Shown in pieces: positions 1 through 8,460 of a stretch of 64,000 nt of DNA (position 1 is its first letter; each line of letters opens with the position of its first letter). A program made the translations under genes and the position numbers. The notes under the pieces were generated by a model. That model ran no database searches and was not told the origin of the DNA. It saw nothing but the letters and a program-made list of their open reading frames with translations. This DNA is from Henriciella pelagia (GTDB lineage Bacteria > Pseudomonadota > Alphaproteobacteria > Caulobacterales > Hyphomonadaceae): assembly GCF_002088945.1 (NCBI RefSeq), contig NZ_NCSU01000016.1, forward strand, positions 62,001 to 126,000, read 5' to 3'.

Positions 1-1338
1 GTGAAGAATGTCCCGCGCGCCTGGCTGAAAGTGTACCAGGATGTTGTGATGCTCGAACAATTCCCGCGTGACGCCACCCAGCAGGACTGTTTCATAGGAT
101 TTGAACAGCGGGTTGCTGGAGATGTCGACGAGCTTGGAGACCGTGTCGCGACCAAAATTGAGACGGATGGCCTGGAACAGGCCCTTCCCCATCACCTCCA
201 CGATCGTTTTTGGATGCTTTTCCTGCAGGCGCAGCAGCCCGTTGCGCATATAGTCGCCCATGGCGGCCGCATTCTCGATCAGGCCCTCGTCCTGCAGGAC
301 GTTCAGCGTCTCGATGGCGACGGCGCAGCTTTCGCCCATGCCGCCAAAACCTGATGTGTGAAGCGTGCAGGTGGCCTTGCTGCCATAGGCCTTTTCCCAG
401 AGCTTGCGGGAGGTGACCATGGCACCGATCTCGCGTTTGCCGCCGCCAAGTGTCTTGGCGAGCGTGGTCACGTCCGGCACGACATCTTCGTGCTGGAACG
501 CGCAGAACTTGCCGGTTCGGCCCATGCCGGTCTTCACTTCGTCAAAGAAGGACAGGATGTCGTTCTCGCGGCAGAACCTGGCGACCTCTGTCAGGTACCC
601 TTCCGGAGCAACCTCGCAGGCCTCGCCGCGAATGGGTTCGACCATGATTGCGATGATATTGTTACGCTTGCCGTCGCTTTCGGCTTGAACAGCAGCCCTG
701 AGCGCGTCCATGTCGCCAAACGGCACTGCGATGACATTCTCTTTTGGCACACCCATGAGAAAACCGTTCTGGAACGTGTGCGCTGTGGTCACCGAAAGCG
801 GGCCATGTGTCTTGCCGTGGAACGCGCCTTCCATGCAGATGAATTTCGTCTTGCCCTTCGGCGTCTGGATACGCTCGCAGAGCTTCATTGCCGCCTCGAC
901 GGCTTCCGACCCGGAAACAGCGAGATATGCCATGTCGAGCGGCTCAGGCAGGTACTGCACGATATTATAGGCCAGCGCGCCCTGCAGCTTGTGCGGCGCG
1001 AGCTTGTTCATGTCGATCACATTGCGGTCATGGCACATGCGCTCGGCTGCGATGATGCGCGGATGGTTATGCCCTAGCCCGAGAATGCCGATCCCCGCCG
1101 AAAAATCGGTCAGCGTGCGACCGTCCTTCAGGTAGATCTCGCACCCTTTCGCCGAAACGATGTCCATCTCGCTATAGCCGAGGATCTTCCAGATCTGCAG
1201 CAGGTACTTGTTCAGGTGCCGCTCGAACAGCCCGTTCGCCTCGGCATGATCCAGCTCGAGACTTTCCTCGAGTGAAAGCAGAGGTATTCTGTTGGTCGCG
1301 CGCGACCGAATTTCTGTTACTGACGAATTTTGGGACAT
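1..1338 (-). CDS. Class III PLP-dependent aminotransferase (3' end outside window)
   Basis: Reading the minus strand from an ATG at 1338 gives 446 codons without a stop up to the window edge, so the C-terminus is missing. A GGGGAG ribosome site lies 3 bases before the ATG. Family marks of fold-type I class III aminotransferases are visible: SGSEAVEAAMKL (about residues 142-153) for cofactor phosphate binding, FHGKTHG near 173, the PLP-pyridine Asp in FFDEVKTGMGRTG (D266), and the Schiff-base Lys in TTLAKTLGGG (K295). The length fits acetylornithine/4-aminobutyrate/putrescine-type enzymes, but the roughly 60-residue N-terminal extension and the lack of a pathway neighbour prevent a substrate call. 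It diverges from the polyprenyl operon at 1625 across a 286-bp gap. Confidence 0.85.
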   Translation of the reverse strand, partial: MSQNSSVTEIRSRATNRIPLLSLEESLELDHAEANGLFERHLNKYLLQIWKILGYSEMDIVSAKGCEIYLKDGRTLTDFSAGIGILGLGHNHPRIIAAERMCHDRNVIDMNKLAPHKLQGALAYNIVQYLPEPLDMAYLAVSGSEAVEAAMKLCERIQTPKGKTKFICMEGAFHGKTHGPLSVTTAHTFQNGFLMGVPKENVIAVPFGDMDALRAAVQAESDGKRNNIIAIMVEPIRGEACEVAPEGYLTEVARFCRENDILSFFDEVKTGMGRTGKFCAFQHEDVVPDVTTLAKTLGGGKREIGAMVTSRKLWEKAYGSKATCTLHTSGFGGMGESCAVAIETLNVLQDEGLIENAAAMGDYMRNGLLRLQEKHPKTIVEVMGKGLFQAIRLNFGRDTVSKLVDISSNPLFKSYETVLLGGVTRELFEHHNILVHFQPGARDILH

Positions 1339-1380
1339 TGTCTCCCCACAAAAAATCCACCGAGCCAAATGCAAGGACTG

Positions 1381-1413
1381 TGCTCAGGCGCTTGGTCCCC
1401 ACACGCCTGAGCA
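1381..1413. promoter_or_regulatory. Perfect 10-bp inverted repeat in divergent intergenic region
   Basis: Arms TGCTCAGGCG (1381-1390) and CGCCTGAGCA (1404-1413) are perfect reverse complements around a 13-base centre. The site lies 43 bases before the aminotransferase start and about 210 before the UbiA-fusion start. It has no T-tract, so an operator or mRNA hairpin for the minus-strand leader is more likely than a terminator. The rest of the 1339-1624 gap is AT-richer than its flanks and I see no other feature in it. Confidence 0.45.
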
Positions 1414-1624
1414 GTCATATTATTATCGCAGCATGTGCATAAGAACCGAAATCATTTTCTCGAAGTATTTCAACTTGCAATTTCTTCCCAGATGGGAAAA
1501 TGGCTGACGAACGATTCTTACCCAATTTATAGTCCCTCGACATTCAGCTTGTGCGGCAGAAGCATTGCGTTATCGTAATATTAAATCGACTTCGGTGGGG
1601 GCCGATCGACAATTGGGAGAAGTC

Positions 1625-3115
1625 ATGGACTCTGGGACGATGGTTCGGGCGGACGGCGCAGTCGAGCCGTACGCTACACCTGACAAGGTTCCGCTGATCG
1701 TGGACCTCGACGGCACTCTGATGCGGTCGGATATCCTCGTTGAAACAGCCTTCGAACTTCTGGGCCGCAAGCCCTATCTCGTTTTCACCCTGTTTTTTGT
1801 CCTTCTTTCAAAGGGCAAAGCCGGACTGAAGAGCTTCATCGCAGCCAGGTCGGACATCGATATCCCACACCTGCCTTACACTGAAGAAGTGGTGTCGATC
1901 ATCGAACAGGCCCGCGCCGAAGGCCGGCCGGTCTATCTCGCTTCGGCATCGCACGAAAAATATGTAAGCGCTGTTGCCGACCATCTCGGCACCTTTACCG
2001 GCTGGTTCGCGACCAATGAAGAAACGAACCTGTCTGGCTCGAGGAAGCGCAAGCTCCTGGTCGACCAGTTTGGCCGAGACGGTTTTGACTATATCGGCAA
2101 TGAGGCGATCGACCTTAAAGTCTGGTCGGACGCACGCAGGGCCATTGCCGTCAACGCACCCTCCAGCGTCAAGGCGAAGTTGAAAAGGAGCGGCAAGGAG
2201 TTCGATTGCGTCGACAACATGCCGCCGCGCCTGAAGACATGGCTCAAGATGCTGCGCGTCCACCAATGGGCGAAAAACGGACTGATCTTCGTGCCCTTGC
2301 TGAGCTCGCAGAGCTTTGACGCGCAGTCGATCCTGTTCGCGCTCGGGGCCTTCGCCACCTTCTCCCTCACCGCATCGTCCATCTATATTGTCAACGATGC
2401 CGTCGATATTGATGCGGACCGCCAGCACCCGACCAAGAAAAAGCGGCCGCTCGCCGCCGGCACCCTGCCGATCCTTTCGGCTGTGACCGCTGTCCCAGTC
2501 ATGCTGGCAATTGCCCTTGTCGGTGCCTGGTTCATCAATCCGGTCTTCTTCGCCGTCATGGTCGGTTACCTCATGCTGACCACCGCCTACACATTCTACC
2601 TGAAGCGCAAGCTGCTTGTCGACGTGGTGGCCCTGGCTGGCCTCTACACCATCCGCGTGGTCGCAGGCGCTGCCGCGATCTCGACGGTCGTATCGGAATG
2701 GCTCCTCGCCTTTTCGGTTTTTGTCTTCGCCAGCCTCGCCCTGATCAAGCGCTATACCGAACTGGCCAATCGCTTCGACGCCAACCTTCCGGACCCGACC
2801 AACCGGAACTATCGCAAGACGGATCTGCCCATCATTGCCACGCTGGCCGCCGCATCTGGCTTCAACGCCGTGACCGTTTTCGCGCTTTACGCCTCCGATG
2901 ACTCTGTCCGCGCGGTCTATGAACACCCGCAATTCCTGCTGCTGATCTGCCCGCTATTGCTCTACTGGCTTGGGCGCGCCCTGATGCTGGCACACCGGCG
3001 CAACATGCATGATGACCCCATCGTGTTTGCCCTCAAGGATCGCAATTCCCGCCTGACCATACTCGCCGCCGGCGCGGTCATGCTTGCGGCCATTGCCGAT
3101 ATTCCCTTCGTCTAG
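1625..3115 (+). CDS. HAD hydrolase-UbiA prenyltransferase fusion (DPPR synthase-like)
   Basis: 496 aa from the ATG at 1625, chosen because a GGGAGAA ribosome site sits just upstream; an in-frame TTG at 1565 has none. The N-terminal third is a HAD-type phosphatase domain with the DxDGT motif (VDLDGT, D27/D29). After about residue 205 comes a UbiA integral-membrane domain with about eight hydrophobic segments, opening with RVHQWAKNGLIF. Its Mg-diphosphate motif is NDAVDIDAD (residues 257-265), followed by KKKRPLAAG. This combination is typical of decaprenyl-phosphate phosphoribosyltransferase-like proteins, which join a phosphosugar donor to polyprenyl phosphate; the HAD part would remove the 5-phosphate. 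It heads a tight operon with two GT-C-like proteins and an EmrE-like protein. Exact sugar and lipid are inferred. Confidence 0.8.
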   Translation: MDSGTMVRADGAVEPYATPDKVPLIVDLDGTLMRSDILVETAFELLGRKPYLVFTLFFVLLSKGKAGLKSFIAARSDIDIPHLPYTEEVVSIIEQARAEGRPVYLASASHEKYVSAVADHLGTFTGWFATNEETNLSGSRKRKLLVDQFGRDGFDYIGNEAIDLKVWSDARRAIAVNAPSSVKAKLKRSGKEFDCVDNMPPRLKTWLKMLRVHQWAKNGLIFVPLLSSQSFDAQSILFALGAFATFSLTASSIYIVNDAVDIDADRQHPTKKKRPLAAGTLPILSAVTAVPVMLAIALVGAWFINPVFFAVMVGYLMLTTAYTFYLKRKLLVDVVALAGLYTIRVVAGAAAISTVVSEWLLAFSVFVFASLALIKRYTELANRFDANLPDPTNRNYRKTDLPIIATLAAASGFNAVTVFALYASDDSVRAVYEHPQFLLLICPLLLYWLGRALMLAHRRNMHDDPIVFALKDRNSRLTILAAGAVMLAAIADIPFV

Positions 3116-3139
3116 GTCCCAGACAGGTCGAGTGAAACA

Positions 3140-4618
3140 ATGCTGAGCGCCCTCCGGTCCCGCTACGACAAGACATTCGATGCATCGATCGGCAGGCTCT
3201 GGATTGCCAGGCTGTGGGATCGCTTCGACCGGGACGCCTTGTCGACGCGCCCGATGCTGGTGCGGACTGACGTCCTCATCGCGCTCTGTTTCGCTGTGGT
3301 CGGCAGCGCAGTGTCAGTCTGGGCCTTTTCGCAGACCAATCGTGTCCCCGAACTGCACACCATGTTCAATCTCTGGATTCACGCCGACTCCGCGCGCGTG
3401 GCAGAGAATATTGTCACGACAGGCGGCGATCATGGCCGCACATCCGTCCATCCGCTCTTCTCAATCCTGACCTATCCATTCGGCGCCCTGCTGACCGCGC
3501 TGGGCCTCGCCCCGCTGACCGCTGCCAAGACGCTCGTCGTCATCGTCATGGGGGCGACCACCGCCATGTTCAGTCTTACGACACGGCTTGTCGGTCTGCC
3601 ACGATTTGTCAGCGCCGCCTTCACCCTGCTGTTCACCGCCACGGCGAGCTTTCTCTACTGGAGCGGGGTCGTGGAGACCTTTCCCTTCTCCTGCTTCGCT
3701 GTTGTCACCTCTCTTTTCATGATGCTGCGCGTAAACACTCCCCATTGGGGATGGTGGGTCCTGGTCAACGTTCTCACCATCGGCGTCCTGATCACCAACT
3801 GGGTCATCGCCCTCGTCGCAATGGCCGTGCGCCTGAAGCTTAAGCCATTCATCGCCATCGCCGTCTCCTCCTTCGCGCTCGTCATCGTGCTGGCCGTCAT
3901 CCAGAATCTCTGTTTCGAAAAAGCTGCCCTCTTCTTCAATCCACATACGCTGACGCGCGAAGCCGCCTACTTCCAGACCAATATGGCCGCCGAAGGCACC
4001 TATGAGCAGGGCTGGCAACCGGCCGCCAATCTGCGCAGCATGTATGTGACTACCGTGGTCGCCATGCCCGTCGAGGTTCAGCAACAAACCCATATGCGGC
4101 TTGCGACCACCAACCAGAACACCGCATTCCGGGAAGGCGAAATCATTCCCGTGATTGCCGTCATTTCCTGGGTCGTGCTGTTCGGTATGGGGGTCTGGGG
4201 CGCAATCCTGCGCAGCAGCCTTCGTCTGCCCGTGATCGGGGCGGCGCTGATGCTGACCGCCCAGACCATTCTCCACCTCATCTATGGGGAAGTGACCTTC
4301 CTCTACAGCCTGAGCTTCATGCCGCTGATCATCCTGTTTGCGAGCATGTCGTGGTTTGCGCCGTATCGATATGTCGGACTGGGCCTGGTCGTCCTCGTCA
4401 TCGCCTTTGGCGGCCTCAACAATGTCCGCCGCCTGCAGGAAACCGTGAGCATCGGCGATTGCCTCTCGGACATCGACTTTGTGCGCCAGGGCCAGACCTG
4501 GGACCTCATCCGGGACGCCAAACCGCCTGAAACATCCGACTACCAGACCCTGGACTTCGACACGGAAAACCTCTGTCAGCCAGGCTCAACTCCAGACGAA
4601 GTGGGCGTCCAGCCATGA
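3140..4618 (+). CDS. Polytopic membrane protein, GT-C glycosyltransferase-like (copy 1)
   Basis: 492 aa with about ten hydrophobic segments starting near residue 50. After the first segment comes an extracytoplasmic-type loop with HADSARVAEN and then RTSVHPLFSIL. An acidic motif in the first loop is how GT-C enzymes (ArnT/GT39 type) bind metal and lipid-sugar donor, so I read this as a candidate polyprenyl-phosphate-sugar transferase. No named family was recognised with certainty. The start is supported by the paralogous N-terminus (RYDKxFDA) in the next gene; the ribosome site is weak. It lies 24 bp after the UbiA fusion, and its stop overlaps the following ATG by 4 bp, implying translational coupling. 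Alternative: an uncharacterised envelope protein without transferase activity. Confidence 0.6.
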   Translation: MLSALRSRYDKTFDASIGRLWIARLWDRFDRDALSTRPMLVRTDVLIALCFAVVGSAVSVWAFSQTNRVPELHTMFNLWIHADSARVAENIVTTGGDHGRTSVHPLFSILTYPFGALLTALGLAPLTAAKTLVVIVMGATTAMFSLTTRLVGLPRFVSAAFTLLFTATASFLYWSGVVETFPFSCFAVVTSLFMMLRVNTPHWGWWVLVNVLTIGVLITNWVIALVAMAVRLKLKPFIAIAVSSFALVIVLAVIQNLCFEKAALFFNPHTLTREAAYFQTNMAAEGTYEQGWQPAANLRSMYVTTVVAMPVEVQQQTHMRLATTNQNTAFREGEIIPVIAVISWVVLFGMGVWGAILRSSLRLPVIGAALMLTAQTILHLIYGEVTFLYSLSFMPLIILFASMSWFAPYRYVGLGLVVLVIAFGGLNNVRRLQETVSIGDCLSDIDFVRQGQTWDLIRDAKPPETSDYQTLDFDTENLCQPGSTPDEVGVQP

Positions 4619-6123
4619 ACGGCAACGCCCTGCCCCCAATTCAAGCGTGGAATCGTGACACCATGATCAGTGCGGTTCAGAACCGGTACGACAAACTATT
4701 CGATGCGACATTCGGCAGGCTCGGTATTGCCGGGCTCTGGGACCGTTTCGACAGGACCATCCTGTCGTCGAGGCAGATGCTGGTGCGCACCGACATTGTC
4801 TTCGCCCTCCTCCTCGGCCTGGCCGGTATGCTCGCCTCGATCTGGGCCTTCTCGCAGACCGGCCGGGTGCCGGAGCTGCATACCATCGCCGACCTCTGGA
4901 TGACGGCAGATGCGCCGCGCTATGCCGAAAACATGGTGACGACGACCGACACGACGCACCACCGCACATCGGTCCATCCGCTCTTCTCCATCCTGCTCTT
5001 TCCATTCGGAACCTTGCTGACGGCGCTCGGGGCGGACAGTCTGATGGCGGCGAAGGTCCTGGTCGTGGCCGCAATGGCGGCCAATGTGACGATGTTCAGC
5101 CTGACCATCCGCCTGCTTGGCCTGCCGCGCCCACTGGTCGGCATCTTCAGCCTCCTCTTCATCGCGTCTTCGGCCTTCATGCACTGGAGCGGTATCGTCG
5201 AGAGCTACCCTTTCTCCTGCCTCTCCATACTGGTCGCACTGTTCATGATGTTCCGCGTGAACAAGGCGCACTGGGGCTGGTGGGTCCTCGTCAACGTACT
5301 GACGCTCGGCATTCTCATTACCAACTGGATTTTCGCGCTCATTGCCATGGCGGTGCGACTGAACCTGAAGCAGTTTGTCGCCATCACCGTCTCATCCTTC
5401 GCGCTGGTGGTCTGCCTGGCCGTGATCCAGAACGCAATTTTCGAGAAGGCCGTCCTGTTCTTCAATCCCCACACGCTGACCCGCGAGACACAGTACTTCC
5501 AGACCTCGCTGGCAGCTGAAGGCCTCTACCATGAAGGCTGGCGCCCGTCCGCGAACCTGCGAAGCATCTATGTCACCACTGTGGTCGGCATGCCCGCCTA
5601 TGTGGTGCCAGAGAAATTCCAGCGGATCACGACCAGCAACCAGAATTCCACCTTCCCGGAAGGAGAGATCGCGCCGCCCATCGCCGCGGCGGCCTGGGTC
5701 CTGCTCTTCCTGATGGGGGTCTGGGGCGCGGTCCGGCGAAAGGAGATGCACCTTCCCATGATCGGCATTTCACTGATGCTCCTCTTCCAGAGCGCACTGC
5801 ATGCGATCTATGGCGAGGTCACATCTCTCTACGCCCTGAACTTCCTCCCGCTCGTCGTGATTGTTGCGGCGTGCGCCTGGTTTGCCCCCCTGCGGCAGGC
5901 CTCAGTGGCGCTCGCCTGCACCGTGATTGTGTTCGGTGGCATGAATAATGAACGGCGCTTGCAGCAATATACTGACCTCGCCGGCTGCATGGCCGATATC
6001 GAACTGGTTCAGCGGCTACAGACATGGGAAATCGCGAAGGATGAATTCCTTCTCGAGCCCGAAGAATATGAAGCCCTGAAAGTGGACCTCCACGGCCTCT
6101 GCAACACAAAGACACCCTCATGA
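4615..6123 (+). CDS. Polytopic membrane protein, GT-C glycosyltransferase-like (copy 2)
   Basis: 502 aa, clearly homologous along its full length to the preceding protein (well over half the residues identical by eye; shared stretches include HWGWWVLVNVLT and FFNPHTLTRE). The pair is therefore a tandem duplication. The loop motif here is MTADAPRYAEN followed by HRTSVHPLFSIL. The ATG at 4615 overlaps the previous stop (ATGA), but an internal ATG at 4663 aligns exactly with the start of copy 1 and may be the true start, giving 486 aa. Copy 1 has HADS where copy 2 has TADAPRY; the Asp is kept in both. The role is inferred as lipid-linked sugar transfer on the periplasmic face. Its stop overlaps the EmrE-like gene by 4 bp. 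Confidence 0.6.
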   Translation: MNGNALPPIQAWNRDTMISAVQNRYDKLFDATFGRLGIAGLWDRFDRTILSSRQMLVRTDIVFALLLGLAGMLASIWAFSQTGRVPELHTIADLWMTADAPRYAENMVTTTDTTHHRTSVHPLFSILLFPFGTLLTALGADSLMAAKVLVVAAMAANVTMFSLTIRLLGLPRPLVGIFSLLFIASSAFMHWSGIVESYPFSCLSILVALFMMFRVNKAHWGWWVLVNVLTLGILITNWIFALIAMAVRLNLKQFVAITVSSFALVVCLAVIQNAIFEKAVLFFNPHTLTRETQYFQTSLAAEGLYHEGWRPSANLRSIYVTTVVGMPAYVVPEKFQRITTSNQNSTFPEGEIAPPIAAAAWVLLFLMGVWGAVRRKEMHLPMIGISLMLLFQSALHAIYGEVTSLYALNFLPLVVIVAACAWFAPLRQASVALACTVIVFGGMNNERRLQQYTDLAGCMADIELVQRLQTWEIAKDEFLLEPEEYEALKVDLHGLCNTKTPS

Positions 6124-6497
6124 GCCTTCTGCACCTATTGATGATCGTTTCGAGCGTCGCGCTCTCAGCAACGGCCCAGATCCTGCTGAAGACCGGCATG
6201 ATCTCCAGTGGTGTGAAGACGGCGATCGAATCGGGAAAGCCGATGTCCATACTGACAGTGATTGCCACGACACCCAGCATCCTGCTCGGCTTTGCGTCCT
6301 TTGGCCTGAGTGTCGGCATATGGCTGCTCGTGCTCGCCCGCACGCCGCTGTCGGTCGCCTATCCCTTCGTATCGCTCGGCATTGGCATCACGGTGATCGC
6401 AGGCCTCACAATCTTTGGCGAGAGTGTAACCCCCCAGGGCGCCATCGGCGTCGGCCTCATCATCCTCGGCATCCTGTGCGTCGCCTCACAGGGCTGA
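6120..6497 (+). CDS. EmrE/ArnE-F-like small membrane transporter (DMT superfamily)
   Basis: 125 aa with four hydrophobic helices. Signature stretches are SATAQILLKTG (helix 1) and VAYPFVSLGIG / AIGVGLIILGI (helices 3-4), as in half-size drug/metabolite transporters. ArnE/ArnF proteins of this fold flip undecaprenyl-phosphate-aminoarabinose, and a related mycobacterial protein has been linked to decaprenyl-arabinose. Beside a UbiA-type polyprenyl transferase and GT-C-like proteins, a lipid-linked sugar flippase is the natural reading. The ATG overlaps the previous stop by 4 bp, so all four genes form one transcription unit. A small-molecule (SMR) exporter is the alternative, less favoured by context. 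The 126 bases after it hold no recognisable gene. Confidence 0.75.
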   Translation: MSLLHLLMIVSSVALSATAQILLKTGMISSGVKTAIESGKPMSILTVIATTPSILLGFASFGLSVGIWLLVLARTPLSVAYPFVSLGIGITVIAGLTIFGESVTPQGAIGVGLIILGILCVASQG

Positions 6498-6623
6498 TGA
6501 CCAGCCCCAGGGCCCGAACCGCCCGGAAATTGCACCCGTCCACACACCGGACACAGGGGCGCAGATGGGAGCGCCAGGACCGCTGCCACGCCGTACAGGA
6601 ACGGGCATAGCTTTTTCCAGTCG

Positions 6624-7871
6624 TTGAATGCCCGTCAGCTGGCCTATGACACCGCGAAAAACCGTGTCAGCCAGGTCACCGACTCTGCGGGTGGCGGCAC
6701 GCAGGCCTGGACCTATGATGCACGCGGCAATGTCACGGATAACGGCCCCAACGCGTTCACCTATGACACGGCCAACCAGCCGACCTCCATTACGGCGACA
6801 GGCCTCAGCGAAGCCCATACCTATGACGGCAATCTGAAGCGCGTCAAAACCGTCCGCAATGGTGAGACGACCTATTGGGTCTACTCCGTGCTCACCGGCA
6901 CGCCGCTTGTCCAGGATGAGGTGACCGCCGGTGACATCACCCATTACCTCTCCGGCGGCGGGCTGACGCTTCGCCTGCTGAATGGCACGGCGCATCGCTA
7001 TACCCACCTTGATCATCAGGGCACGCCGCTGGCGCAGACCTGGTACACGGGTCTGCTGGCATGGCGTGAGCACTATACGCCCTATGGCGAGAAGACGATG
7101 CGCCACGCCTCCAACGATAATGACATCGGCTATACCGGCCATGTCCAGGACGACCTGTCCGGCCTCACCTATATGCAGGCCCGTTATTACGACCCGGTCG
7201 CCGCCCGCTTCCTCTCAACCGACCCCATCGGCTATCAGGACCAGTTCAATCTCTACGCCTATGTCGGCAATGATCCGGTGAATATGACGGACCCGACGGG
7301 GATGTGTTCAGAGGAAAATTCAGGTTCCGGAATACTATGTGGGTTCGAAGATTGGTTGACGTCGAAGATCGAACCAATGGTCGAAGGTGCGATGGAGTCG
7401 GCTGGCGTCGATGTAGTACCCGAAGGTCAAAGGGACCCGAATGGGGTTTACGGTCATGAGGCCGATCCAAATACACCTATAGAAGAAGCATCAGCGATCG
7501 CTGGCCGAGTGGCTGAAGCAGGTGCCGAGCGGATGAATCCGCTTGGTGCAATTAAGCCAATAAAGAAAGCTATTGATGATATTCCTGCTTCGACACCCGT
7601 TGGCCGCAGAGGAAGTCCAATGGATGTAACGCCAGGGACAAATGCACCTGGAAGCGTTGGCGGTCGAGATTATTCAGGGCATGCATTCGATCAAATGCAG
7701 GGTCGTGGGATACCTCCATCGGCGGTAGAAAACGCAATTGGTACGGGTGCCCGTTCAGCAGGAAGAACCCCGGGAACTTCCGTTTTTCGGGATGGAACCA
7801 ATGGTGTGAGTGTCGTTGTTGACGATGCATCAGGTCGTGTAGTTACAGTCATCACAACTGGTAGGCAGTAG
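6624..7871 (+). CDS. RHS core fragment with DUF4258-like (BECR-fold) toxin tip, cassette A
   Basis: 415 aa from a TTG with no clear ribosome site; probably a 3' fragment rather than a complete gene. Residues 1-90 hold YD repeats (TYDARGNVTD, FTYDTANQPTS). The core follows to about residue 226 and ends in the hallmark [19 protein letters not shown] and DPTG. The tip after DPTG has no similarity to the other cassettes. Its last about 70 residues (YSGHAFDQMQGRGIPPSAVE...) resemble DUF4258: an early His, an RGI motif, then a strand-rich end with GVSVVVDD and VVTVITT. This fold family includes RNase toxins. The next gene begins 5 bases later and is a candidate immunity gene. Toxin activity is inferred from architecture. 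Confidence 0.7.
   Translation: MNARQLAYDTAKNRVSQVTDSAGGGTQAWTYDARGNVTDNGPNAFTYDTANQPTSITATGLSEAHTYDGNLKRVKTVRNGETTYWVYSVLTGTPLVQDEVTAGDITHYLSGGGLTLRLLNGTAHRYTHLDHQGTPLAQTWYTGLLAWREHYTPYGEKTMRHASNDNDIGYTGHVQDDLSGLTYMQARYYDPVAARFLSTDPIGYQDQFNLYAYVGNDPVNMTDPTGMCSEENSGSGILCGFEDWLTSKIEPMVEGAMESAGVDVVPEGQRDPNGVYGHEADPNTPIEEASAIAGRVAEAGAERMNPLGAIKPIKKAIDDIPASTPVGRRGSPMDVTPGTNAPGSVGGRDYSGHAFDQMQGRGIPPSAVENAIGTGARSAGRTPGTSVFRDGTNGVSVVVDDASGRVVTVITTGRQ
6879..7302 (+). repeat. RHS core repeat, copy A (424 bp)
   Basis: This 424-bp block runs from the codons for YSVLTGTPL to the codons for DPTG. It matches 9896-10319 at almost every base with equal length, and its 3' half matches 8484-8694 and 11921-12061. 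Identity at the DNA level, including silent sites, points to recent duplication or gene conversion. Confidence 0.9.
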
Positions 7872-7876
7872 TAAGT

Positions 7877-8155
7877 ATGAACCCTGTATTCGAACAAATG
7901 CGAAATACGTCGAAGGCCTTCCGGGGCGATCAAGGCACGCTTCAAAGTGTTGTTTTTGCGTTAGATGCTCTGCGAATGAACAGCGATTTGCCGATTGAAA
8001 AGCTTGATGACTTTTACTTTATGCTCGAAGAAATTAACGCCGTGTGTTTGGATCAGAAGCGTCAGTTGTCCACGAGCGAAACCGAGGAAATTTTTAGCAT
8101 TCTTAAAGAGGTTGAAGCACTTATGAAGGCCTCAGATGATGGATTGGCCTGTTAG
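7877..8155 (+). CDS. Candidate immunity protein for cassette A tip
   Basis: 92 aa, acidic and apparently all-helical (for example LDDFYFMLEEINAV and TEEIFSILKEVEALM); no signal peptide or membrane segment. It starts 5 bases after the stop of the DUF4258-like tip, the normal place for a cognate immunity gene in polymorphic toxin systems. I do not recognise a named family. Base composition is AT-rich like the tip and unlike the flanking metabolic genes. Its stop codon abuts the 65-bp structured repeat at 8156. A cytoplasmic inhibitor would suit a nuclease-type tip. Confidence 0.6.
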   Translation: MNPVFEQMRNTSKAFRGDQGTLQSVVFALDALRMNSDLPIEKLDDFYFMLEEINAVCLDQKRQLSTSETEEIFSILKEVEALMKASDDGLAC

Positions 8156-8220
8156 GCAAGATAAAGCGAGTTTCCCCTGCGGGGCGAAATCGCAGCTAAA
8201 ACATTGTAAATACGATCTTT
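8156..8220 (+). repeat. 65-bp structured inter-cassette repeat, copy 1
   Basis: It starts directly after the immunity stop codon with GCAAGATAAAGCGA and ends with AAATACGATCTTT; the same 65-base length recurs at 9668-9732. The centre folds as GCGA + bulged G + TTTC ... GAAA + TCGC, closed by C/G pairs. Copy 2 keeps the bulged G while stem bases change in pairs. The following about 120 bases (to 8340) contain the palindromes GGCGCCAATTTGGCGCC (about 8226-8242) and GATCAATTGATC (8313-8324) and are a diverged match to 9733-9890. Confidence 0.75.
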
Positions 8221-8340
8221 TATATGGCGCCAATTTGGCGCCCTTGGCTGTAAACTCGGCCTAAAATGGCACCAGCCCTTACGGGCCTTCTTCACCTTCG
8301 TTTGATCCACACGATCAATTGATCACTGCGGGAGCAGCCG

Positions 8341-8460
8341 CGAAGATGGCTATTCCGCCCTCACTGGAAGGCTGGTCTATAAGGAATGGGCCGGCGGCAG
8401 CATCAGCCATTTACTCGCTAGAGGCGGTGCGCCGCTGAAAATCAAAGGTGGGGCTGCGGA
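8341..8460 (+). pseudogene. Decayed variant RHS core fragment
   Basis: One frame reads GYSALTGRLVYKEWAGGSISHLLARGG, split here as GYSALTGRLVYKEW and GGSISHLLARGG. This follows the pattern of the intact core ([13 protein letters not shown]... [10 protein letters not shown]) but differs at many positions. It then loses the frame before the cassette B core begins at 8484. It is the remnant of a second, diverged RHS gene joined to the common core by recombination. Confidence 0.6.

Noticed and set aside
1..1077. Open frames on the + strand at the left edge (for example 358-1077).
   Set aside because: They mirror the well-supported class III aminotransferase on the minus strand, which has a complete set of family motifs.
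8151..8220. GTTAGGC at the end of the cassette A immunity gene plus a bulged hairpin, suggesting an integron attC site.
   Set aside because: An attC needs RYYYAAC on the left and GTTRRRY on the right of the hairpin. Here GTTAGGC is on the left, no matching RYYYAAC was found, copy 2 at 9668 lacks it, and there is no integrase.
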